Assembly (NCBI GenBank): GCA_028290765.1
Contig: JAQGJF010000089.1
Location: 1-8,706 of the forward strand
DNA length: 8,706 nucleotides
Direction of reading: 5' to 3'
Source of the DNA: Tardiphaga sp.
GTDB lineage: Bacteria > Pseudomonadota > Alphaproteobacteria > Rhizobiales > Xanthobacteraceae
The position numbers were made by a program, and so were the translations under genes. A model generated the notes under the pieces. The model had not been told where the DNA came from. It saw only the letters and a list, made by a program, of their open reading frames with translations, and did not search any database. Below, piece after piece: positions 1 through 5,504 of the stretch (the first letter of the stretch is position 1; every line of letters starts with the position of its first letter).

Positions 1-1
1 T

Positions 2-526
2 GCGCCGGACCTGTTCTGGCGGCTGCGCCCCGGCGTCGACCTGACCGACAAGTCGGAAGCGGAGTGGAAGGAGGCGCTGGCGCTGATGAACGCCTTCGAC
101 CAGGACAAGGGCATCGAAGACCTGAAAGCCACCGTCGCTGTCGCGCGCGGCGTGCCGGGCGGCAACGGCCGGGTCGGTACGCTCGGCTACTGCCTGGGCG
201 GGCGATTGGCGATGATGATGGCACTGCGTTCCGACGCCGAGGTGAACGTGTCTTACTACGGGGTCGGACTGGACAGCGTGCTCGATGGCATCGAGGCCGT
301 CCGCGCGCCGCTGCTGCTGCATATCGCCGACCAGGACGAGTTCTTCCCATCGGCAGGCCGGGCCAAGGTCGTGGCGGCGCTGCAGGGCCACAAGCACGCC
401 CATGCCTACGTCTATCCGGATGCCGACCATGCCTTTGCACGTATCGGCGGCACGCATTGGCAGGCGCGCGCGGCAACCATTGCCAACGGACGCAGCGCCG
501 AAGCGCTGGTGGCGGCGCTCGGCTAG
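2..526 (+). CDS. Dienelactone hydrolase family protein, 5' end missing
   Basis: The reading frame is open from the window edge to a TAG at 524-526, so this is the C-terminal 174 residues of a protein whose start lies outside. It is an alpha/beta-hydrolase of the dienelactone hydrolase family, whose members typically cleave lactones or esters with a Cys-Asp-His triad. All three residues are visible: the nucleophile elbow GYCLGG with Cys at codon 191-193, Asp in ADQDEFFP at 335-337, and His in YPDADHAFAR at 428-430. A cysteine rather than serine nucleophile is the hallmark of the family. The first visible residues (APDLFWRLRPG) match the middle of such proteins, so about a quarter to a third is probably missing. 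The true substrate cannot be read from the sequence. The regulator that follows starts 19 bp after the stop on the same strand, so the two may be co-transcribed. Confidence 0.9.
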   Translation, partial: APDLFWRLRPGVDLTDKSEAEWKEALALMNAFDQDKGIEDLKATVAVARGVPGGNGRVGTLGYCLGGRLAMMMALRSDAEVNVSYYGVGLDSVLDGIEAVRAPLLLHIADQDEFFPSAGRAKVVAALQGHKHAHAYVYPDADHAFARIGGTHWQARAATIANGRSAEALVAALG

Positions 527-545
527 GTCGACCAAAGAGATCGAA

Positions 546-1628
546 ATGGCTGGAATTGAAGTGAGCCGCGTCGCCGGCATGGACAAGACGACTCCGCTCG
601 GGCAGGCTCTGGCGGAAATGCCAAAGACCCCTCGTTCTCCGCCAGGCGCCGTTCGCGTCATCGAGGTGCTCGCCTATCCATCGGTGCAGCTGCTCGATGT
701 CACGGGGCCGCTTCAGGTGTTCGCTTCCGCCAACGATCTCGCGACCGGGGCGGGGAGAACGCCGCCTTATGCGCTGCGAGTCGTGGCGCAAGGCGGTCGG
801 GGAAGCGGTCAAGGCGTGACGACCTCGGCGGGGCTCGGACTTGCCGCGACGCCGCTGCCGCCGATGGGCGAGGCGTTGCACACGCTGGTGGTCGCCGGCG
901 GGCCGGGCGTCGAAGCGGCGGTCGCTGATCCGCTGCTGGTCGAGTGGGTACGCCAGCGGGCGAAGCAGGCAGACCGTGTTGCGTCCGTCTGCACCGGGGC
1001 GTTTCTGCTCGCGGCATCCGGTGCGCTGGACGGGCGTCGCGCGGCAACCCACTGGTCATTCTGTACCGAGCTGGCCCGGCGCTTTCCCGCCGTGCGCGTC
1101 GAGTCCGATCCGATCTTCGTGCGCGATGGACCGGTCTGGACCTCGGCCGGCGTCACGGCCGGCATCGATCTGGCGCTGGCGCTGGTGGAACAGGATCTGG
1201 GCCGCAGCGCGGCGCTGGCCGTCGCCCGCTATCTGGTGGTGTTTCTCAAGCGACCGGGCGGGCAGGCGCAGTTCAGCGCGGCGCTGTCGCTGCAGGCGGC
1301 CGACGACAAATTCGGCGCGCTGCATGATTGGATCGCCAGGCACCTGGGCGATGAACTTTCGCTTCCGGTGCTGGCGAGCCGGGCTGGGATGAGCGAGCGC
1401 AGCTTCAGCCGGCATTATGCCGAGGCGACCGGCCTGACGCCGGGCCGCGCGGTGGAGCGGCTGCGGGTGGAAGCGGCGCGGCAGTTGCTGTCGGAGTCAC
1501 GCCTGCCGGTCAAGCGGATCTCGCAGCGTTGCGGCTTCGGTTCGGAAGAAACCATGCGGCGCAGCTTCCTGCGCCTGCTCGCCGCCACCCCGCAGGATTA
1601 CCGCGCCCGCTTCAGCTTCCGGGATTAG
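546..1628 (+). CDS. GlxA family transcriptional regulator (DJ-1/PfpI domain + AraC HTH)
   Basis: This 360-residue protein has the two-domain layout of GlxA/FtrA-type regulators. Residues about 36-235 form a class I glutamine amidotransferase-like (DJ-1/PfpI) domain, with the N-terminal strand VIEVLAYPSVQLLDVTGPLQVF broken up around VTGP and a nucleophile-elbow-like VCTGAFLL at Cys149, followed by the typical ATHW. Residues about 260-357 form an AraC-type DNA-binding domain: first helix-turn-helix at 271-292 (LASRAGMSERSFSRHY), second at 320-343 (ISQRCGFGSEETMRRSF), then the usual TPQDYR end. In the family the amidotransferase-like domain acts as a sensor and is generally not an active amidotransferase. 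The ATG at 546 is chosen because AAAGAG lies just upstream; ATGs at 579 and 618 are possible alternatives that would remove a poorly conserved 11-24 residue tail. The neighbouring hydrolase is a plausible target, but no operator could be identified. The gene converges with the aldolase gene 22 bp away. Confidence 0.92.
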   Translation: MAGIEVSRVAGMDKTTPLGQALAEMPKTPRSPPGAVRVIEVLAYPSVQLLDVTGPLQVFASANDLATGAGRTPPYALRVVAQGGRGSGQGVTTSAGLGLAATPLPPMGEALHTLVVAGGPGVEAAVADPLLVEWVRQRAKQADRVASVCTGAFLLAASGALDGRRAATHWSFCTELARRFPAVRVESDPIFVRDGPVWTSAGVTAGIDLALALVEQDLGRSAALAVARYLVVFLKRPGGQAQFSAALSLQAADDKFGALHDWIARHLGDELSLPVLASRAGMSERSFSRHYAEATGLTPGRAVERLRVEAARQLLSESRLPVKRISQRCGFGSEETMRRSFLRLLAATPQDYRARFSFRD

Positions 1629-1650
1629 CTGATCGGTTCGAGGAGGGGCG

Positions 1651-2430
1651 TCAGCGCTTGATGCCCTCGAAACTCGCCGCGATGCCGCGCTGGAACAGCG
1701 ACCAGTCGAAGCCGAGCGCCAGCGCCAGATAGCCGCGGTCGATCATCCGGTTGGCTTGTTCGGCGGTACGCGCCACGCCGCCGATCGGCACACCGCTTTT
1801 GAGGATGCCGGCCTCGGCGCGCGCCATCAGGGCCAGAACCTCGGGATCGTCGGGGCGGCCGCGTTTGTTGATGCTGGTGGCGAGATCGCCGGGTCCGATC
1901 ACGGCGACGTCGATGCCGGGCGTCGCCATGATGGCGTCGATGTTCTCGACCGCGTCGACATGCTCGATGGTGATCATGCAGATCATGTCGTCATCCGCGG
2001 TCGCCATGTAGTCGGGCATCGAGACGCCCCAGCGAAACGGGGCGTGGAACGGTCCCCACAACCGGTCGCCGCGCGGCGGGTAGCGCACGCTGCGCACCGC
2101 CTTCCCGGCGTCCGTCGCAGTGCAGATCATCGGAAAATTGATGCCGAGCGCGCCGATATCCATCGGCGCTTTGGCAAGCCAGGGTTCGTTGGCGGCAATC
2201 CGCGCCAGCGGCACGCAGGGCGTGCCGGAGGTGGCGATGATCATCCCATGCGCGGAGCCGAGATCGATCGGACCATGCTCGAGATCGACAATGATCCAGT
2301 CGAGCCCCGAACGGGCCATGATCTGCACCGTCTGGATGCTGGGTATCGTCGCGATCGCCCCGAATGTCGGGCGTCCCTCCCGCCAGAGCTGGCGCAGGCG
2401 GTTGAGCGGCGCGGGTGTCGTGGACGTCAA
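1651..2430 (-). CDS. HpcH/HpaI family class II aldolase
   Basis: This 259-residue protein has the length and motif order of the HpcH/HpaI aldolases (4-hydroxy-2-oxoheptanedioate aldolase and 2-keto-3-deoxy-sugar-acid aldolases). They reversibly split 2-keto acids into pyruvate and an aldehyde using a divalent metal in the cytoplasm. Visible active-site elements are VDLEHGP with catalytic His52, the substrate-binding Arg77 in LARIAANEP, metal ligands Glu156 (TIEHVDAVENID) and Asp182 (IGPGDLATS), and the GINFPMI loop at 96-102. Aromatic-degradation (HpaI) and sugar-acid (GarL, RhmA) subtypes cannot be separated by eye. The start appears to be TTG: no ATG or GTG lies in frame at a sensible position, and GGAG sits 9 nt upstream of the TTG at 2430. 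The gene lies 66 bp downstream of murI on the same strand and may be read through from it. The pairing with murI has no evident functional logic. Confidence 0.9.
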   Translation of the reverse strand: MTSTTPAPLNRLRQLWREGRPTFGAIATIPSIQTVQIMARSGLDWIIVDLEHGPIDLGSAHGMIIATSGTPCVPLARIAANEPWLAKAPMDIGALGINFPMICTATDAGKAVRSVRYPPRGDRLWGPFHAPFRWGVSMPDYMATADDDMICMITIEHVDAVENIDAIMATPGIDVAVIGPGDLATSINKRGRPDDPEVLALMARAEAGILKSGVPIGGVARTAEQANRMIDRGYLALALGFDWSLFQRGIAASFEGIKR

Positions 2431-2496
2431 TTCGGATAACTCCGGTGCTCGTGTGTCGGCTGAAACTAGCAGCGGGATAAAAGCATGGAAAGTCGG

Positions 2497-3294
2497 CTAG
2501 GCCGGAATGCGTCCGCCGAAAAACGGCACCAGTGTTTCGATCGCGGCGTGCCGCCGTCCCGACGTAAAGACCATTTCGGCGCCGGCACGCCCGGCCTCGC
2601 CGCTGCCACGACCGAGCAGATCCGCGACACGTCGCGCGATGGCCGGCGCCGGATCGACCCAGTCGACCGGCCACGGCGCGAGCGCAACCAGCCGGTCCAT
2701 CAGCAGCGGATAATGCGTGCAGGCCAGCACCACGGTGTCGGTGCGGGCGCTGTCGTCGTCGGTGTCGCCGACAAAGGACGGTGCAATCTCGGCCCAGATG
2801 GCGTCGTCGCTGATCGCTTCACCGCTCAATTCCGCCTCGGCCAGCGAGGCCAAATCGGCCGAACCCACCAGCGTGACCTGGCAGCCCTGCGCGAAATCCC
2901 GGATCAGCTCATGTGTGTATTCGCGCTTTACCGTGCCCTTGGTGCCAAGCACCGAGATCAGCTTGTTGGTCGAGCGCGCGCAGGCCGGCTTGATGGCGGG
3001 GACGGTGCCGACGAACGGCACCTGGTACGCAGCGCGCAGATGCGTCATCACCAGCGTCGAGACGGTGTTGCAGGCGATCACCACGAGGTCCGGCGCATGC
3101 GCGGCGATCAACTCGCCGATCAGCGGCACCGCGCGGGCGATGATGACGTCCTCGCTATACTGGCCATATGGAAAATAGGCGTCGTCGGCGACATAGACAT
3201 AGTGGGCATCGGGGCGTGTCTTGACGATCTCCCGCAGCACCGTGAGGCCGCCGAGCCCGGTGTCGAAAACGAGAACGGTCGATGGCTGGGACAT
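2497..3294 (-). CDS. murI: Glutamate racemase
   Basis: This 265-residue enzyme interconverts L- and D-glutamate in the cytoplasm without a cofactor and supplies D-glutamate for peptidoglycan synthesis. The family signatures are all present: an N-terminal FDTGLGGLTVLRE (Asp11; most family members have Ser where this has Thr12), the substrate loop YFPYGQ at 40-45, and two catalytic cysteines, Cys75 in VVIACNTVST and Cys192 in VVLACTHYPLL, followed by the conserved DPAPAIA segment. Length is normal. The ATG at 3294 is preceded by AGGA with 8 nt spacing, supporting this start. It is divergent from the cytochrome b561 gene, sharing a 203-bp intergenic region, and is followed by the aldolase gene. 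It is probably essential and housekeeping. Confidence 0.96.
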   Translation of the reverse strand: MSQPSTVLVFDTGLGGLTVLREIVKTRPDAHYVYVADDAYFPYGQYSEDVIIARAVPLIGELIAAHAPDLVVIACNTVSTLVMTHLRAAYQVPFVGTVPAIKPACARSTNKLISVLGTKGTVKREYTHELIRDFAQGCQVTLVGSADLASLAEAELSGEAISDDAIWAEIAPSFVGDTDDDSARTDTVVLACTHYPLLMDRLVALAPWPVDWVDPAPAIARRVADLLGRGSGEAGRAGAEMVFTSGRRHAAIETLVPFFGGRIPA

Positions 3295-3391
3295 CTGGGC
3301 GATCCTATCGCAGTCCTGGTTACAAGCCGGTTGTTTTGCAGAGGGCTGGCGATCACGGTCGAACAGAACCGTCTCGTGTCCTCTCAGTCGA

Positions 3392-3408
3392 TCTGGAACG
3401 ATTCCAAA
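3392..3408. promoter_or_regulatory. Candidate Irr box (ICE motif) upstream of cytochrome b561
   Basis: The 17-bp sequence TCTGGAACGATTCCAAA contains a perfect palindrome, TGGAA-CGA-TTCCA. It matches the remembered rhizobial iron control element (TTTAGAA-N3-TTCTAAA) at 11 of 14 specified positions, with the same 3-bp spacer. Irr is the haem-responsive Fur-family regulator that controls iron genes in Bradyrhizobium and relatives. Its centre is 98 bp upstream of the cytochrome b561 ATG. The assignment is by eye; a second similar site lies in front of the cupredoxin gene. Confidence 0.45.
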
Positions 3409-3459
3409 CAGATTCGTGATGGATTCGCATCCGTGATGTCTTGTTCGGGAGGCAAAGTC

Positions 3460-3501
3460 ATGGCCTTACCTGCGGCGAAGCGGATTGAAGGGCTGTCATG
3501 A
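3460..3501 (+). CDS. Candidate 13-codon leader ORF overlapping the cytochrome b561 start
   Basis: A short frame beginning ATG at 3460 encodes MALPAAKRIEGLS and ends at TGA 3499-3501. Its Shine-Dalgarno sequence, GGGAGG at 3447-3452, is 7 nt from the ATG and is one of the strongest in the window. The stop codon overlaps the cytochrome b561 start codon as ATGA (3498-3501), the classic geometry for translational coupling. The downstream gene also has a site of its own (GAAGGG, 3487-3492). No known leader-peptide family is recognised, and the peptide shows no run of a single amino acid that would suggest attenuation. It may be a coupling ORF or a chance ORF; the strong ribosome site and exact overlap favour translation. 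Confidence 0.4.
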   Translation: MALPAAKRIEGLS

Positions 3502-4049
3502 TCTCGAATACCACCACCGGCTGGGGCAGCGTGTCGCGTGCGTTGCACTGGATTCTCGGCCTCGCCATCATCTTCATGCTGGCCTACGGCTGGTGGATGA
3601 ACCACATCGTGGCGCGGCCGGACCGGTTCTTCCACCGCTCCATCCATGCCGATATCGGTTATGTCATCCTGTTGCTGATGGCGGCGCGGTTGATCTGGCG
3701 CGCCATCCATCCGGTACCGGCGCCGCCGGTGGATGCGCCGCGCTGGGAGCGGATTGCAGCCCGCACCAACCACTGGGCGCTGTACCTCGTCACCATGGTG
3801 GTCGCGGTGCTTGGCTGGGCGCATTCCGGCGCCCACAAGCCCGACTATGCCAGTTGGTTCGGGCTGTTTCGCGTGCCGCAATTCACCTCGACCAACAAGG
3901 CCAGTGCCGATTTTTACGAGGACTGGCACATTTATGGCGCCTATCTGCTGATCGCCCTGGTCGTGATCCACGTCCTTGCGGCGCTCTACCATCACTTCAT
4001 CAAGCGCGACCGCGTTGCCGCGCGGATGGTCGATGGTCGGGCGGCCTGA
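3498..4049 (+). CDS. Cytochrome b561 (CybB/YceJ-like di-haem membrane protein)
   Basis: This 183-residue inner-membrane protein matches the prokaryotic cytochrome b561 family, which carries two b-type haems on four transmembrane helices and passes electrons between quinol and other acceptors. Helices lie at about 15-35, 50-70, 92-110 and 147-168. Likely haem ligands align with those of E. coli CybB: His17 (SRALHW), His50 (HRSIHADIGY), His144 (DWHIYGAYL) and His158 (VVIHVLAALYHHF); the terminal HHFIKRD is also a family hallmark. The ATG at 3498 has GAAGGG 5 nt upstream and overlaps the stop of a short leader ORF. A candidate Irr box lies 98 bp upstream. It precedes the cupredoxin and iron permease genes by 120 bp on the same strand. 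An electron-transfer role in iron uptake (for example ferric reduction or re-oxidation of the cupredoxin) is an inference from context only. Confidence 0.93.
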   Translation: MISNTTTGWGSVSRALHWILGLAIIFMLAYGWWMNHIVARPDRFFHRSIHADIGYVILLLMAARLIWRAIHPVPAPPVDAPRWERIAARTNHWALYLVTMVVAVLGWAHSGAHKPDYASWFGLFRVPQFTSTNKASADFYEDWHIYGAYLLIALVVIHVLAALYHHFIKRDRVAARMVDGRAA

Positions 4050-4065
4050 TCCTCATCCCCGCCAA

Positions 4066-4082
4066 CTTAGAATCGCTTTAAT
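4066..4082. promoter_or_regulatory. Candidate Irr box (ICE motif) upstream of the cupredoxin/iron permease genes
   Basis: CTTAGAATCGCTTTAAT matches the remembered ICE consensus (TTTAGAA-N3-TTCTAAA) well in the left half (TTAGAA) and less well in the right half. Its centre is 96 bp upstream of the cupredoxin ATG, nearly the same distance as the other candidate site from its gene. A weak sigma70-like pair (TTGCCT at 4097-4102 and TAACAG at 4120-4125, 17-bp spacing) follows it, which would place the site just upstream of the -35. The site starts 17 bp past the stop of cytochrome b561. Confidence 0.4.
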
Positions 4083-4114
4083 CAGCGCGCGTCTTTTTGC
4101 CTCGCAGCTGCGGG

Positions 4115-4129
4115 TACGCTAACAGCGTA
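4115..4129. repeat. Perfect 6-bp inverted repeat before the cupredoxin gene
   Basis: TACGCT-AAC-AGCGTA is a perfect inverted repeat with a 3-nt spacer (extended by one G-T pair), about 40 nt upstream of the cupredoxin start. It overlaps the weak candidate -10 (TAACAG). It could be an operator half-turn apart from the Irr-like box, or a small hairpin in the 5' leader. It has no T-run and so is not a terminator. Confidence 0.35.
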
Positions 4130-4169
4130 TGAGATGGCCTGTTCCGTCCCATCATTGAAAGAGCCGATC

Positions 4170-4529
4170 ATGTCTGTCTCGAAGGTATTTCTGAAATCAG
4201 CTTTCGTCGCCGCCGCATTTTGCGCGGCAGCCGCCTTCGCGGTCGGCGGGGCGCACGCCCAGCAGGCCACCGAGATTGCGCTCAGCTACAAGGACAAGAA
4301 ATTCACGCCGGCCGAGATCACCGCGCCGGCCAATACCGCCATCGTCATCAAGCTCAAGAATCTCGATGCCAAGGCGATGGAGTTCGAAAGCAAGACGCTG
4401 CATGTCGAGAAGGTGGTGGCTGCAGGCACCGACGCCGTGATCAATGTGCGTGCGCAGAAACCCGGCCGCTACGAATTCTTCGACGAATACAACGAAAAGA
4501 CCGCGCGCGGCGCGCTGGTCGTGAAGTAA
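4170..4529 (+). CDS. Secreted cupredoxin-like protein of an iron uptake system (FtrB-like)
   Basis: This 119-residue protein has a clear signal peptide (Lys5/Lys9, hydrophobic alanine-rich core, cleavage predicted after GGAHA at residue 30), giving a periplasmic domain of about 90 residues. The domain looks like the Cupredoxin_1 fold (EfeO N-terminal/FtrB type): IALSYKDKKFTPAEITAPANT, then FESKTLHVEKVV, then KPGRYEFFDEYNEKT and a final GALVVK strand. The mature part has no cysteine, so it cannot be a classical blue (type 1) copper site. The family partner role is handling or oxidising ferrous iron for the FTR1 permease encoded 8 bp downstream. The start at 4170 is chosen over an in-frame ATG at 4134 because it gives a standard signal peptide and has GAAAGAG at 4157-4163; the 4134 version would add 12 non-hydrophobic residues. 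Candidate iron-responsive sites lie upstream. Confidence 0.85.
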   Translation: MSVSKVFLKSAFVAAAFCAAAAFAVGGAHAQQATEIALSYKDKKFTPAEITAPANTAIVIKLKNLDAKAMEFESKTLHVEKVVAAGTDAVINVRAQKPGRYEFFDEYNEKTARGALVVK

Positions 4530-4537
4530 GCCAGATC

Positions 4538-5368
4538 GTGCTCGCCGCGCTGATCATCGTCTTCCGTGAGGTGTTCGAGGCCGGCCTGATCGTCGGCATC
4601 GTGCTGGCGGTGACGCGGGCGGTGCAGGGGCGCAACCGATGGATCGGCGGCGGCATTTTGGCGGGCGTCGCCGCGGCCTGCGTGGTCGCGGCGTTTGCCG
4701 GCGCGTTGTCGCAATTATTTGCCGGCATGGGGCAGGAGCTTTTCAACGCCGCGATCCTCAGCGTCGCGGTGGTGATGCTGACCTGGCACAATGTCTGGAT
4801 GGCCCGCCACGGCCGCGAACTGGCCGGCGAGATGCGCGCCGTCGGGCAGGCGGTGGCGGAGGGATCGAAGTCGCTGCTGGCACTCGCGGTCGTGGTCGGC
4901 GTCGCCGTGCTGCGGGAGGGCAGCGAAGTGGTACTGTTCCTGTATGGTGTGGTCGCGGCCGACGGTGGCTCCGCCTGGGACGTGGCCCTGGGCGGCTTTT
5001 TGGGCTTGGCGCTCGGCGCCATGGTCTGCCTCTTGACCTATTTCGGCCTGCTGCGGATTCCGATGCGGGCCTTGTTCGCCACCACCACCGTGCTGATCGC
5101 GCTCCTGGCGGCGGGCATGGCGGCGCAGGCGGCGGCCTTTCTTCAACGGGCCAATTGGGTGACAGCGCTCGATAGCGTGGTGTGGGACTCCGGCTGGCTG
5201 CTGTCGGATTCGAGTTTTGTCGGCCGCGCGCTACACACGCTGATCGGTTACACAGACCAGCCCACCGCGATGGAGCTTACGGTGTATCTGACGATCCTGC
5301 TGGTGACCTTCGTGCTGATGCGGATCTACGGCCCGGCTCCGACGGCGGCGCAGCCGGTACGCGGCTGA
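4538..5368 (+). CDS. FTR1/EfeU-type high-affinity iron permease (FtrC-like)
   Basis: This polytopic inner-membrane protein of about 276 residues belongs to the oxidase-dependent iron transporter family (FTR1, EfeU, FtrC), which takes iron from a ferroxidase partner. Seven hydrophobic helices are visible. The two RExxE motifs that define the family are present: REVFE at residues 10-14 in helix 1 and REGSE at 126-130 in helix 4. Aromatic and charged residues such as TWHNVWMARHGRE follow helix 3. No ATG lies at the start; GTG at 4538, 8 bp after the cupredoxin stop, is the best choice because the hydrophobic first helix begins immediately after it. The Shine-Dalgarno sequence is weak, so translation may be coupled to the upstream gene. 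With the cupredoxin it forms the core of a two-gene iron importer. P19 (FtrA) and polyferredoxin (FtrD) partners are not in the window. Confidence 0.93.
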   Translation: MLAALIIVFREVFEAGLIVGIVLAVTRAVQGRNRWIGGGILAGVAAACVVAAFAGALSQLFAGMGQELFNAAILSVAVVMLTWHNVWMARHGRELAGEMRAVGQAVAEGSKSLLALAVVVGVAVLREGSEVVLFLYGVVAADGGSAWDVALGGFLGLALGAMVCLLTYFGLLRIPMRALFATTTVLIALLAAGMAAQAAAFLQRANWVTALDSVVWDSGWLLSDSSFVGRALHTLIGYTDQPTAMELTVYLTILLVTFVLMRIYGPAPTAAQPVRG

Positions 5369-5447
5369 GGTCGCTCACGCCGGCGCCAAAGAGCTGGCTT
5401 CGCGCGTCGCTTTGTCTCACGCGTTCCCGCTTTGATTGCAGCTTGCA

Positions 5448-5467
5448 TTGCCTGCAATTTCAGGCGA
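5448..5467. repeat. Small hairpin between the iron permease and DUF2235 genes
   Basis: TTGCCTG and CAGGCGA can pair (seven pairs, one of them G-T) around a 6-nt loop, CAATTT. There is no T-run after it, so a Rho-independent terminator is not supported. It lies 38 nt upstream of the DUF2235 start and could affect translation of that gene. The rest of the 136-bp gap shows nothing recognisable. Confidence 0.25.
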
Positions 5468-5504
5468 GCATGCGCGGCTGGCGGCATCTGGGGCGGGGGC
5501 ATCC

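Noticed and set aside
1629..1650. Possible bidirectional terminator between the GlxA-type and aldolase genes
   Set aside because: The 22-bp gap holds no stem of useful length and no T-run.
1756..2439. 227-codon plus-strand frame opposite the aldolase gene
   Set aside because: Composition is rich in Arg/His/Gly/Asp, typical of an antisense shadow of a GC-rich gene; the minus-strand aldolase explains the region.
2485..3501. Long open frame (about 338 codons) on the plus strand across murI
   Set aside because: It is antisense to a clear glutamate racemase, shows no domain or plausible composition (Arg/Asp/Gly rich), and arises from third-position GC bias. Only its last 13 codons, with their own start and ribosome site, are kept as the leader ORF candidate.
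4134..4169. Upstream in-frame ATG as the start of the cupredoxin gene
   Set aside because: It would put 12 residues including Glu and Pro ahead of a normal signal peptide; ATG at 4170 has a better ribosome site and a standard N-terminus.
5448..5467. Rho-independent terminator after the iron permease gene
   Set aside because: A seven-pair hairpin exists, but it is AT-mixed and lacks a following T-run; it was listed only as a small hairpin.
5436..5504. TTG at 5436 as the start of the DUF2235 gene
   Set aside because: It has no ribosome site and would add 23 residues without family similarity; ATG at 5505 follows a G-rich ribosome site.
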